From positions 62,001-126,000 of the forward strand of contig MKSW01000013.1 in assembly GCA_001897425.1 (NCBI GenBank): a DNA stretch of 64,000 nt, given 5' to 3'. The DNA is from Actinobacteria bacterium 69-20. GTDB lineage: Bacteria; Actinomycetota; Actinomycetes; Mycobacteriales; Nakamurellaceae. Positions 1 through 8,914 of this stretch are shown here, piece after piece. The position numbers were made by a program, and so were the translations under genes. Numbering within the stretch: the stretch's first letter is position 1; each line of letters begins with the position of its first letter. The notes under the pieces were generated by a model. The model was not told where the DNA came from. It made no database searches and saw nothing but the letters and a program-made list of their open reading frames with translations.

Positions 1-1
1 G

Positions 2-604
2 ATGCTGTGGTGGGTCTCGGTCGCGGTGCTCGCCTGGGCGCTGTGGAAGGCGTTCGGCCGTCTCGACTGGCGTTACGCCGCAATACTTGTCGGCTACGGG
101 TCCGGGTATCTGCCGTGGTTCGCCATCTTCGACCGGCAGATGTACTTCTTCTACATGACGCCCGTCGCGCCGTTCCTCGTGATGGGCATCGCGCTGGTGC
201 TCGGCGACATTCTCGGTAAGGCGAGATCCCGTGCACCAGAATCTGTTTCGCCGCCGATACCCGTCGCCGCACCGGTCACCGCCGATGACGATGTTCGCGA
301 CCACGCCACTACCGAGAGTCACATAGTCCGTGACGACCCAGCGACCGACAGTGACGGCGACGGCGAGGACGGCGCCGACGCCGACGCCGAGACCACCACC
401 GCCCCGGCCCGTCGCCCTCCGTGGCCGCGCCGCGCGTGGACCACCATGCGCTCCTGGGACGGACGCACCGTCCGGCTCGTCATCGTCAGCGCCTACATCG
501 GCCTCACCGCCGCGAACTTCATCTGGATGTGGCCCATCCTGATGGGCGACCCCATCACCCCACAGCGACTCGTCTGGGAAACCTGGCTCCCCTCCTGGGG
601 GTGA
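2..604 (+). CDS. pmt: Protein O-mannosyltransferase, C-terminal part (truncated by window edge)
   Basis: This is the last 200 residues of a multi-spanning membrane protein whose 5' end lies outside the window. The frame is open to the first base, so the first Met is probably internal. The sequence shows hydrophobic helices at residues 1-15, 25-45 and 50-70, an acidic linker rich in Asp, Glu and Ala at about 75-135, then a final helix near 155-180 ending in a Trp/Pro-rich tail. The motif DRQMYFFYM in a luminal-type segment is typical of actinobacterial protein O-mannosyltransferases (Rv1002c family), which transfer mannose from polyprenyl-phosphate-mannose to exported proteins. Family identity comes from recognised motifs. 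The acidic linker looks specific to this lineage. Confidence 0.75.
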   Translation: MLWWVSVAVLAWALWKAFGRLDWRYAAILVGYGSGYLPWFAIFDRQMYFFYMTPVAPFLVMGIALVLGDILGKARSRAPESVSPPIPVAAPVTADDDVRDHATTESHIVRDDPATDSDGDGEDGADADAETTTAPARRPPWPRRAWTTMRSWDGRTVRLVIVSAYIGLTAANFIWMWPILMGDPITPQRLVWETWLPSWG

Positions 605-761
605 CCGACACGGCATGCGACGATGAGAATCGTCGCGAACAGCGTCATATCCGTCATATCCGCTATACCCGAACCCCTCTCGACACGGAGGTATATGGTC
701 GGTGAAGAGGGCTGGAAACTTCCGTAACACCCCAAACCGCCGACTGCGAAGGAGAAATTCG

Positions 762-1385
762 ATGGCGCAGTACACCCTTCCCGATCTTCCGTACGACTAC
801 GGAGCGCTCGAGCCGCACATCTCCGGCCAGATCATGGAGTTGCACCACGACAAGCACCACGCCGCATACGTAGCGGGCGCGAACACCGCCCTCGACCAGA
901 TGGCCGAGTCCCGGGAGAAGGGGTCCTTCGGCACCGTCAACCTGCTGGAGAAGAACCTGGCCTTCAACCTCGGCGGGCACATCAACCACTCGATCTTCTG
1001 GCCGAACATGTCGCCCGACGGCGGAGACAAGCCGGACGGTGACCTCGGCGCTGCGATCGACGAGTACTTCGGCTCCTTCGACGGTTTCCGCGGCCAGTTC
1101 TCCGCTGCCGCAGGCGGTTTGCAGGGATCCGGCTGGGCGATGCTGGTCTGGGACACGCTCGGCCAGCGGCTGAACATCATGCAGCTCTTCGACCAGCAGG
1201 GGAACCTGCCGGCGGCGCAGGTGCCGGTCGTCCTGCTGGACATGTGGGAGCACGCCTTCTACCTACAGTACCGGAACGTCAAGGCGGACTACGTCTCCGC
1301 GTGGTGGAACGTGGTGAACTGGGCCGATGCGGCAGCCCGTTTCGATGCCGCGCGCACCAAGACCTCGGGGCTCATCGTTCCCTGA
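762..1385 (+). CDS. sodA: Superoxide dismutase, Fe/Mn family (probably Mn-type)
   Basis: A 207-residue superoxide dismutase that converts superoxide to hydrogen peroxide and oxygen. All four metal ligands are visible: His28, His76, and Asp160 and His164 in DMWEH. The active-site region reads FDQQGN, with Gln145 where the M. tuberculosis iron enzyme has His, which favours manganese; metal choice is inference. The start ATG at 762 begins [11 protein letters not shown] and is preceded by AAGGAG at 749-754. A longer in-frame start at 702 would add 20 residues not seen in the family. A strong hairpin follows at 1403-1435, so the gene is probably monocistronic. Confidence 0.97.
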   Translation: MAQYTLPDLPYDYGALEPHISGQIMELHHDKHHAAYVAGANTALDQMAESREKGSFGTVNLLEKNLAFNLGGHINHSIFWPNMSPDGGDKPDGDLGAAIDEYFGSFDGFRGQFSAAAGGLQGSGWAMLVWDTLGQRLNIMQLFDQQGNLPAAQVPVVLLDMWEHAFYLQYRNVKADYVSAWWNVVNWADAAARFDAARTKTSGLIVP

Positions 1386-1402
1386 CCATCTGAATGTCGC
1401 GT

Positions 1403-1435
1403 GAAGCCCCCGGGTGCCTACCGCCCGGGGGCTTC
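1403..1435 (+). terminator. Hairpin terminator of sodA
   Basis: Perfect 12-bp inverted repeat GAAGCCCCCGGG / CCCGGGGGCTTC around a 9-nt loop, 18 bp after the sodA stop. No long T tract follows (TCGTG), as is common in high-GC actinobacteria. Confidence 0.85.
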
Positions 1436-1456
1436 CTCGTGTCGCGCCCACGCCCC

Positions 1457-1526
1457 TTCCGCGCGTCCATCGGAGATGACGGCCCTAGCCCGCAGACTGA
1501 TGGCCATGTAGGGGAACCTAGTCATC
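1457..1526 (+). repeat. Partial copy (1 of 3) of the corA leader repeat
   Basis: About 70 bp matching the 3' half of the repeat at 4916-5044 and 5775-5903, with a 1-bp deletion (CCGCAG for CCGGCAG). It keeps ATCGGAGATGACGGCCCTAG and ends in a broken corA start, ATG TAG GGG AAC CTA GTC ATC, where the intact copy reads ATG CAG. It marks the sodA-proximal edge of the accessory strip. Confidence 0.85.
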
Positions 1527-1627
1527 GCGTCGCGGACTTCGCGCCACCACGTGGTGTGGTCGACATGACCGACGTTAAGAGTTCAAGCGCACCTGAATGC
1601 AAGCGTCAGCGGCGTAACGAACGAGGC

Positions 1628-2049
1628 ATGAGTTCCGATTGGCATGCGCAGGAGCCGACGGTGGGCCAGGTCGCTAAGCGCATGGGAATCGCGCCTTCCA
1701 CGGTGCGCTGGTACGCCGACGACTCTCTGCTGCCCTGCGAACGGGGCGCGAGAAACCAGCGGCGCTTCTTTTCCGACGTCTTGTGCCGCGTCGCCATGAT
1801 GCGCGCCGCCCAGACGGTCGGGCTCACCCTCGTCGAGATCCGTCAGACACTCGACGCGCTCCCCTCGAAAAGACCCCCACACGGGGCGACTGGGACCAGC
1901 TTGCGGTCAAGCTCCGCGCTGTCCTCAACGACCGCAGCGACCACCTCTCCGCACTACTCGACGAGATGACCGGCGAGCCGGCAGCAGACAACAACCGTGA
2001 GCCGATGCGCCCACGGGCACTATGCACCGTCGAAGGAGCTGGGGCATAG
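1628..2049 (+). pseudogene. SoxR-like MerR-family regulator, frameshifted and lacking the Fe-S cysteines
   Basis: The first frame (1628 to about 1866) encodes a MerR winged-helix domain (TVGQVAKRMGIAPSTVRWYA, then LLPCERGARNQRRFF and VGLTLVEIRQTLDALP). The match to SoxR then continues in a different frame as KTPTRGDWDQLAVKLRAVL and stops at 2049. The switch falls among short homopolymers (CCCC, AAAA, CCCCC) near 1860-1878. SoxR proteins carry a C-terminal CxxCxC[L/I]-type 2Fe-2S cluster after this helix; here the tail has no cysteine motif. Start ATG 1628 follows ACGAGG. Either a decaying gene or a sequencing indel; even if repaired it would be a redox-blind SoxR homologue. Confidence 0.7.
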
Positions 2050-2222
2050 TCAGTTACCGTGAGTAGTCGATTCCGCTGATCTATCGGCGGGAGATTCGCG
2101 AGTTTTGGACCCACCGACGCGCCGTTGTGGCACTGCCGGTCGGTTCCCCCACGGCGACCGGACTCCCCCGATCGTCGGCACGGGCAACGACGATTCGGTT
2201 CGCAAAGACGGTGATGGTCAAC
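2049..2222 (+). repeat. 174-bp diverged direct repeat, copy A
   Basis: Aligns without gaps to 3456-3629 at about 80% identity (34 mismatches by hand count). It begins GTCAGTTACCGTGAGTAGTC directly at the stop of the SoxR-like gene. The stretch 2223-2423 between this repeat and the next gene shows no other feature. Confidence 0.85.
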
Positions 2223-2423
2223 ACCCAACGGCCACGGCCACGCCTTGTTCGACCTGGACAGCCTGTACCATCGGCCTGGCCGGCCGTAGCGCCGCGCCGG
2301 CAACGGCGGCCAGCGGGCGCTTCCGCCTGCCTTCGAATATCACCCCTGCTCGTCGATACCAACGCTCGGCCTATAACCGGCGCATCCTATGAGAAGCAGT
2401 CGGGCACGAGTCGCGAGGTGGAC

Positions 2424-3149
2424 ATGCTGACGGACCGGGCACCGTTCGACTACCGCTACCTAAGCGGGCGCCTGCTCAGGGAGTTGGCCCAGCAAGATGA
2501 CGCAACGCGAAGCCGTTGGCGTGCCAGCGGCGAGCTCACGGCGGTATTCGGCCACGTGAACATAAGCCGCCCGGAACGCGACAACACGAACCTGTACATG
2601 CTCGCTCAGCGCTCGGAAAAGCTCGTCTCGGACCACACGACGCGGGACTTGACTCAGGCCTACAGCGGTCAATATCTCCGCACGCAGCTCCCGCTTCGGT
2701 TTGGCATCTTCGAACCTCACATGGGATGGGCCGGAGGCAAGGTCGCGTACTATCTGGCCGAAGTGCAGGACGATGCAAAGCGTTTCGTGGTGGCGCTATT
2801 CGGATCGGCTGCCAACGTCGTCGGGAACAGAGACACCGGCGGGAGCGGATACTATCCGTCCGACATGCGCGGTCTCTATACCCTGCTGTACCTCGTTCGT
2901 GATCCGAGTGGCCCGGGAATGGACCCTCCCGATTACCTCTGGGACGACGGCCGTCCCTACGACGAAGTACGCGCCAGCGCGGCGGTGACCCTCGCCCGCC
3001 GCTCAGCCAAAGGCACGCCCGAACAGTTGGACTTTCTCGCCAGGCTGTTCGTCAGCGTCGAAGACCTCGACTTGGGCAACGGCACTGCCGGCAAGGTCCT
3101 GGTGGGCGCTCCCCTCTGGGTCGCCACACCCAAGCCGCAGCCGGTGTAA
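2424..3149 (+). CDS. Uncharacterised 241-aa protein, possibly DUF7019/SAVMC3_10250-like
   Basis: A soluble protein of unknown function with no signal peptide or membrane segment. The start ATG at 2424 (MLTDRAPFDYRYLSGRLL) has GCGAGG just upstream; the open frame extends to 2127 but its first 99 codons are proline/arginine-rich and look non-coding. Features include FDYRYLSGRLLREL at the N-terminus, LPLRFGIFEPHMGW near the middle and VVALFGSAANVVG followed by a Leu/Tyr-rich helix. The pattern YLS...LPLR[FW]G...[FY]GS...G resembles the DUF7019 family of actinobacterial hypotheticals, but this is weak recognition. It sits alone between the two copies of the 174-bp repeat, suggesting it arrived as a cassette. 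Confidence 0.6.
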   Translation: MLTDRAPFDYRYLSGRLLRELAQQDDATRSRWRASGELTAVFGHVNISRPERDNTNLYMLAQRSEKLVSDHTTRDLTQAYSGQYLRTQLPLRFGIFEPHMGWAGGKVAYYLAEVQDDAKRFVVALFGSAANVVGNRDTGGSGYYPSDMRGLYTLLYLVRDPSGPGMDPPDYLWDDGRPYDEVRASAAVTLARRSAKGTPEQLDFLARLFVSVEDLDLGNGTAGKVLVGAPLWVATPKPQPV

Positions 3150-3314
3150 CGCGTCGCCGAGCACTCACCGTCCGCTCTCCCGGCCGCACGCGCAAGCATC
3201 CAGCTGAGCGACCGTCACCCTCGAAGTGTCGCCGCTCAGCCGCAATCGCGGGATCTTCATATCAGGACCCGCTTGCGGAGCAGGCATGAGCGGCGACACC
3301 GCGTGTTTGGCACG

Positions 3315-3446
3315 ATGGGGTTTATGCATTTGGAGGGCTGGAACAGCATTCCGAGAGGCTTCGAAGCGTCCTTCGACGTGTCCGGCGCCCCGTGGTGGTT
3401 ACGTGTGTTGTTCCACAGCCCTTTCGTCGACCGCACCGCCCAATGA
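3315..3446 (+). CDS. Small protein of 43 aa, unknown function
   Basis: An open frame ATG-GGG-TTT-ATG to TGA at 3444-3446. The peptide begins MGFMHLEGWNSIPRGFEA and continues with a GAPWWLRVLFHSPFVDR segment. Its amino-acid composition (W, F, H, P, few alanine runs) looks like real protein rather than a GC-rich shadow. An internal ATG at 3324 is an alternative start; no good ribosome-binding site precedes either, so leaderless translation is possible. The stop abuts copy B of the 174-bp repeat. I do not recognise the family. It may be the C-terminal remnant of a longer gene. Confidence 0.45.
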   Translation: MGFMHLEGWNSIPRGFEASFDVSGAPWWLRVLFHSPFVDRTAQ

Positions 3447-3455
3447 ACTGAGCAG

Positions 3456-3629
3456 GTCAGTCACCGTGAGTAGTTGATTCCGCCGGTCTACCAGGGTGCG
3501 ATTCGGGAGTTCAGGACCCGCCGATTCGCCGCTGTAGCACTGCCGATCGGCTTCACCACGGGGACCGGACTCCGTCGGTCATCGGCACAGACGATGACAA
3601 TTCGGTTGGCAAACACGGTGACGGTCAAC
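3456..3629 (+). repeat. 174-bp diverged direct repeat, copy B
   Basis: Partner of 2049-2222, same orientation and offset 1407 bp. The remainder up to the RES gene (3630-3766) shows nothing I can identify. On the reverse strand both copies stay open and encode a similar peptide (…TVFANRIV… then ADDR and GSAT), but no start signal supports a gene. Confidence 0.85.
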
Positions 3630-3766
3630 CGTCGTCTGGGTATCGGGCCTCGTAGAGGTCCGGGTTGCATGAAGCAGTCCTATGCCGCCGAGGATAGGCC
3701 AACGGGGCGCCGGATAGTTGTTTGGGCCGCCGGAGCGTCCGGCGGCACGTCGCGGCTGACGCTATT

Positions 3767-4447
3767 TCACGCGCGGACAGTCAGGGCGAACAACTCGAGC
3801 ACCTCACGCATCTGCTGGCTGGTGGGATCGGGCTGCTGCTCGGAGCGCTGCCAAACCTGTGTGCCGTCGAATATCGCCCAGCATTCGAAGTCCCCGAGTC
3901 GGGACATGTAGCGAATGCCGGCGAATTGCGGTTGACCGTGCTGGTCGGTGCGGGTATAGAGCCAGCCGGCGATCGCCCGGGTGAGGAGCCTGCCCGGGCC
4001 ACGAACGGTGGCGACATCGAGGTTCTCCACACCGTAGTGCACCAGCACTGACGCGGCGTGGGCTGTCAGATAGGTGTGCGTGATCGGCGACTCGACATCG
4101 ACGAACGGGAGCGCGCCGATAACGTCGAAAGACCGTAGGCGCCGTGATGCCGGCCAGCTGGCGGGTACCTGCCCGGGCGCTACCCTCCCCGGCTCGGCAC
4201 CCATGGCGGACAGTGCGGCGATCATCGACGCACGGGGCCGAAAGGCGGCCAATGTCTCGGCATACGCGCCCTGCGGGGTGGTGGCGCCGTAGAGGACGCC
4301 CGCGCCGGGAATATCGAACCGGTTGCCCGCCCGGTCATCGAGCGCGTCGACCGGGTTCAAGCTGGAGAAGCGCAGCCGAGAGCTGGTGCGCTCGACGCGC
4401 CACATGCCTCCATCGGGCGGCGTGGCGAGTGCGGGCTCAGCCCGCAT
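3767..4447 (-). CDS. RES-domain toxin
   Basis: A 226-residue RES-domain protein. RES toxins of Xre/RES modules (MbcT, ParT type) attack NAD+ or ADP-ribosylate targets. The signature residues are present: Arg in AGNRFD, Tyr in GVLYGATTP, Glu in GAYAETLAAFRP and, near the C-terminus, GIRYMSR with the Ser that gives the family its name. The ATG at 4447 overlaps the stop of the upstream antitoxin (4437-4439), so the two are translationally coupled. A TTG at 4453 is also in frame. Both genes run leftward from a promoter at 4821-4826. Whether the target is NAD+ or a protein cannot be read from sequence. Confidence 0.88.
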   Translation of the reverse strand: MRAEPALATPPDGGMWRVERTSSRLRFSSLNPVDALDDRAGNRFDIPGAGVLYGATTPQGAYAETLAAFRPRASMIAALSAMGAEPGRVAPGQVPASWPASRRLRSFDVIGALPFVDVESPITHTYLTAHAASVLVHYGVENLDVATVRGPGRLLTRAIAGWLYTRTDQHGQPQFAGIRYMSRLGDFECWAIFDGTQVWQRSEQQPDPTSQQMREVLELFALTVRA

Positions 4448-4814
4448 CGACAAAGGAGCGTGCCGCGGCCATCACGTCCCGGGCTCGGCCCGCAGCCATC
4501 ACCTCGGCCGGGGCCTGATCATCCAACTGCGGGTTCATGCCCATGAACCAGGCTCGGATGACCTCGTCATCCTCGACGCCACGCAGCAGCTGCACGATCT
4601 GGAGGGCGTCTCGAAGAATCTGCTGTTCATGCCGGGCCGGCGCACACTCCCCGGCGATCCACCGGGACACCTGACGGGGTGTTCTCCCGGTGATCATCGC
4701 TACCAAGTCACGGCCGATCGCGTCCTGTAGTCGTCCGGCGACATCGGTCGACGGCACCCGGATAGCGTCGCCGTGTGCGCTCCTAGCGACGGGGCGCATC
4801 GTTGCATTGACCAT
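4437..4814 (-). CDS. Xre/MbcA/ParS-type antitoxin of the RES toxin
   Basis: A 125-residue antitoxin. The N-terminal half contains a helix-turn-helix-like segment (AMITGRTPRQVSRWIAG). The C-terminal half is the MbcA/ParS toxin-binding domain (DDEVIRAWFMGMNPQL...PAEVMAAGRARDVMAAARSFVDAG), the part that plugs the RES active site in known complexes. I chose ATG 4814 because TATGAT (4826-4821) ends 6 nt before it, which fits a leaderless transcript; the longer frame from 4838 would run through the promoter. The encoded protein probably represses its own promoter. Confidence 0.88.
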   Translation of the reverse strand: MVNATMRPVARSAHGDAIRVPSTDVAGRLQDAIGRDLVAMITGRTPRQVSRWIAGECAPARHEQQILRDALQIVQLLRGVEDDEVIRAWFMGMNPQLDDQAPAEVMAAGRARDVMAAARSFVDAG

Positions 4815-4820
4815 GGCCCA

Positions 4821-4826
4821 ATCATA
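4821..4826 (-). promoter_or_regulatory. -10 element of the RES/Xre operon, leaderless
   Basis: TATGAT on the minus strand, six bases before the antitoxin ATG. The initiator would coincide with the start codon. No convincing -35 hexamer is visible. Confidence 0.55.
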
Positions 4827-4915
4827 CCCGAACGTCACCCAGTTTGACCGCAGGATGTCACATGATATGGCGCCTTGCCCGCCGAGGCCAACCCGGCCCT
4901 GGGGCTAACGCCGGT

Positions 4916-5044
4916 GTGGTGATGCGGGCGCATGACGACCTCGCAGAAGCCCCAGGGACTCAGGGAGGTGTTACCCCCGGTTCTGCGCGCCGATCGGAGA
5001 TGACGGCCCAAGCCCGGCAGATTGAGGGCCATGCAGGGGAACCT
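4916..5044 (+). repeat. corA leader repeat, copy 2 of 3 (129 bp)
   Basis: Ungapped match to 5775-5903 with nine mismatches (93% identity). It includes GGAGGTGTTACCCCCGG, GATCGGAGATGACGGCCC and the start region ATGCAGGGGAACCT; downstream of the last T the copies diverge completely. It separates the RES/Xre pair from the MazEF pair. The rest of this intergenic stretch (4815-4915 and 5045-5158) shows no gene. Confidence 0.92.
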
Positions 5045-5158
5045 CGCCGTCTCTTCCCCGCCTCTCCCTGCTCTCGATCACCAGAGCTGCACCATGTTCT
5101 GTCATCGGCAGACCTGTATCGATGAGCCATCGACAATCGACGAGAGGCCGGCGGCGGA

Positions 5159-5503
5159 CTACAAGCCGAGGACCTGTCGGAGTCCTCGGTCGACCTCAAG
5201 CATGAGGTTGTGGGGGATGCGGCCGACCCAGTCGGTCAGATCGACCTTGTTGAGGGTCACGACGGCGGTGACGTTCACGACGGAATCGCGCGGCAGACCG
5301 GTGGCTGCCGCGGGCAGGAACACGTTTCCCGGCATCGCTGCCAACGACGTGTTCGACGTGATGACCACGCTGAGCACCGTTGCGAGCCGACTGTCGTTGT
5401 ACGGGTCGGATTGGACAACCAGCATCGGTCGGCGCTTGGCCGGCCGGCTTCCATTCGGATCTCCGAGATCGGCCCAATAGATTTCGCCCCGGCGGATCAC
5501 CAC
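5159..5503 (-). CDS. mazF: MazF/PemK-family endoribonuclease toxin
   Basis: A 114-residue MazF-like toxin expected to cleave mRNA at short motifs. The fold signature is clear: RRGEIYWADLGDPNGSRPAKRRPMLVVQ at the N-terminus with the catalytic Arg of KRRP, then VVITSNTSLAAMPGNVFLP and NVTAVVTLNKVDL. The start is GTG at 5503 (or 5500), overlapping the mazE stop at 5497-5499, so translation is coupled. The sequence does not reveal the cleavage motif. Confidence 0.93.
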   Translation of the reverse strand: MVIRRGEIYWADLGDPNGSRPAKRRPMLVVQSDPYNDSRLATVLSVVITSNTSLAAMPGNVFLPAAATGLPRDSVVNVTAVVTLNKVDLTDWVGRIPHNLMLEVDRGLRQVLGL

Positions 5504-5745
5504 TCGTCGTCCAGCGAGGCGAGTGTCCGTCGACCCGCCTCGACGGCGACTTCCGCGTCATGACCTATGTCGTCGACGACATCCAACGAGGCGTCGATCT
5601 GCTCGGTCAACGACTCCGCGTCGAGCTCGTCAAGGTAGCGCTCTGCAGCGCGAGCAAAGAATTCCGAGCGACTCATCTTGAGGTCGCCCGCACGATGTGA
5701 TGCACGCTCGAAAGTCTCGTCCGGTAGCGAGATCGCGGTCTTCAT
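5497..5745 (-). CDS. mazE: MazE/CopG-like antitoxin
   Basis: An 82-residue antitoxin. The N-terminus MKTAISLPDETFERASHRA is a ribbon-helix-helix DNA-binding unit (beta strand TAISLP, then two helices around KMSRSEFFARAAERYL). The acidic C-terminal tail (DELDAESLTEQ...DDIGHDAEVAVEAG) is the flexible toxin-wrapping part. ATG 5745 is six bases downstream of TATACT, implying a leaderless message. Its stop overlaps the toxin start. Autorepression by the RHH domain is the family norm. Confidence 0.9.
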   Translation of the reverse strand: MKTAISLPDETFERASHRAGDLKMSRSEFFARAAERYLDELDAESLTEQIDASLDVVDDIGHDAEVAVEAGRRTLASLDDEW

Positions 5746-5751
5746 ACGCGC

Positions 5752-5757
5752 AGTATA
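5752..5757 (-). promoter_or_regulatory. -10 element of mazEF, leaderless
   Basis: TATACT on the minus strand followed by GCGCGT and the ATG of mazE. Same geometry as the RES/Xre promoter. No clear -35. Confidence 0.55.
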
Positions 5758-5774
5758 ACCCGGTATGACTCAAA

Positions 5775-5903
5775 GTGGTGATGCGAACGCATGACGACCT
5801 CGCAGAATCCCCTGGGATTCATGGAGGTGTTACCCCCGGTTCCGCGCGCCGATCGGAGATGACGGCCCTAGCCCGGCAGACTGAGGGCCATGCAGGGGAA
5901 CCT
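5775..5903 (+). repeat. corA leader repeat, copy 3 of 3 (native copy, contains the corA start)
   Basis: This copy reads into corA, so it is probably the original. Internal inverted repeats are GAATCC-cctg-GGATTC near 5805-5820 and GGCCCT...AGGGCC at about 5864-5889. The right arm of the second contains GAGGG, the only Shine-Dalgarno-like sequence before the corA ATG at 5890, so folding could mask initiation. A regulatory leader is inference; it does not match the Mg2+ M-box consensus that I know. Confidence 0.9.
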
Positions 5904-6924
5904 AGTCATCAGCGACAACGCGCACGCGGACACGGCGAGCGCCGCAGGCACGGCGGGCGCCAGCGATTCCGGCGCCACGTTCCGCACGATCGGAGACCCG
6001 AACGTCGCCGCGATCGAATCGGCATTGCAAGCGGGGCAACGGTTCTGGCTCGACATTCCGGATGTCGACGCGGACGTCGTGGCGCTGCTGCAGAGCACGT
6101 TCGGCTTCCATCCGCTCGCCGTGGAGGATGCCGAGCACTTTGGCCAACGCCCGAAGGTCGACTCGTATGACGGGTTCGCGCTGCTGGTCGCCTACGGTCC
6201 GGGGCACGACGGCACCCCGGTGGAGGTGCACTGCTTTCTCGCGGAGAACTACCTGGTGACCGTGCGGCACGGCCCCGTGCCGGGCGTGGCCGCAGCGCAG
6301 GTCCGGCTGCGGCAGGACCGCACGCTGCCGCCGCCGGCGATGCTGCTGTACCGAGTGCTCGACGGGTTGGTCGACGGCTTCTTCCCGCAACTCGACGGTT
6401 TCGACGACGCGATCGACGCGCTCCAGGACGACATACTGCGCAAACCCAGCGACGAACAGCTCGGGACCCTGTTCGACCTGAAGCGCCGGCTGATCCGGAT
6501 CCGCCGGCTCACCTCCGACCAGCGCGACGCGATGGCGGATCTGCTGACCGGCACCCGGAGCATTCCCGGCTTCGACGCCGAGACGGAGCGCTACTTCCGC
6601 GACGTCTACGACCACCTGGCGCGCCTGTCGCAAACGGCCGATGGTTACCGGGATCTCCTGTCCTCCGCGCTGGACACGCACCTATCGACGACATCGAACC
6701 GGCTGAACGTCGTCATGAAACAGCTCGCGATCATCGCCACGATCTTCCTGCCCATGTCATTCCTGACGGGATTCTTCGGCCAGAACTTCGGCTGGATGGT
6801 CAACCGGCTGGCCGGCCCGGCGGTGTTCTGGATCGCCGGGGTGGCGCTCCAGGCGGTGGTCGCCGGCGCACTGCTGTGGATGTTCCGGAGGAAGGGCTGG
6901 CTCGGCGAGAAAGCGGGGCAGTGA
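5890..6924 (+). CDS. CorA-family divalent cation channel/transporter with GQN motif
   Basis: A 344-residue CorA-type protein that would form a pentameric Mg2+ (or other divalent/zinc) channel in the membrane. The cytoplasmic funnel starts near residue 38 (FWLDIPDVDADVVALLQSTFGFHPLAVEDAEH..QRPK), the long stalk helix runs to about 275, and two helices follow (IIATIFLPMSFLTGFFGQNF and FWIAGVALQAVVAGALLWMF). The selectivity motif reads GQN instead of the canonical GMN, as in a CorA subfamily seen in actinobacteria. The first 37 residues (Ala/Gly/Ser-rich) match nothing; the start lies inside the leader repeat. No companion gene. Confidence 0.9.
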   Translation: MQGNLVISDNAHADTASAAGTAGASDSGATFRTIGDPNVAAIESALQAGQRFWLDIPDVDADVVALLQSTFGFHPLAVEDAEHFGQRPKVDSYDGFALLVAYGPGHDGTPVEVHCFLAENYLVTVRHGPVPGVAAAQVRLRQDRTLPPPAMLLYRVLDGLVDGFFPQLDGFDDAIDALQDDILRKPSDEQLGTLFDLKRRLIRIRRLTSDQRDAMADLLTGTRSIPGFDAETERYFRDVYDHLARLSQTADGYRDLLSSALDTHLSTTSNRLNVVMKQLAIIATIFLPMSFLTGFFGQNFGWMVNRLAGPAVFWIAGVALQAVVAGALLWMFRRKGWLGEKAGQ

Positions 6925-7071
6925 CGCAAGGGGGTAGCCGGCTGCAGTTTTGGACGGAGATGACGGGCGGCGGAGGCCCAGCGCGGCTGCGGTCGACGGC
7001 CGACCCGCGGCTCCGTAGAGTCTGCAGTGAGCGCGGCTCACGCGCATTCAGCCCTCGTCGAGGAGGACGCC

Positions 7072-8883
<1,812 letters not shown>

Positions 8884-8888
8884 CGCGG

Positions 8889-8902
8889 GGGCGTCGGCGC
8901 CC
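8889..8902. terminator. Short GC hairpin between convergent fadD and dehydrogenase genes
   Basis: GGGCG-TCGG-CGCCC, a 5-bp stem with a stable UUCG-type-sized loop, in the 31-bp gap between two convergent stop codons. Weak but well placed for a bidirectional terminator. Confidence 0.35.
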
Positions 8903-8914
8903 GGGCCAGCGCAC

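Noticed and set aside
5775-5903. Mg2+ M-box riboswitch upstream of corA
   Set aside because: The conserved M-box core sequences are absent; only generic hairpins are present.
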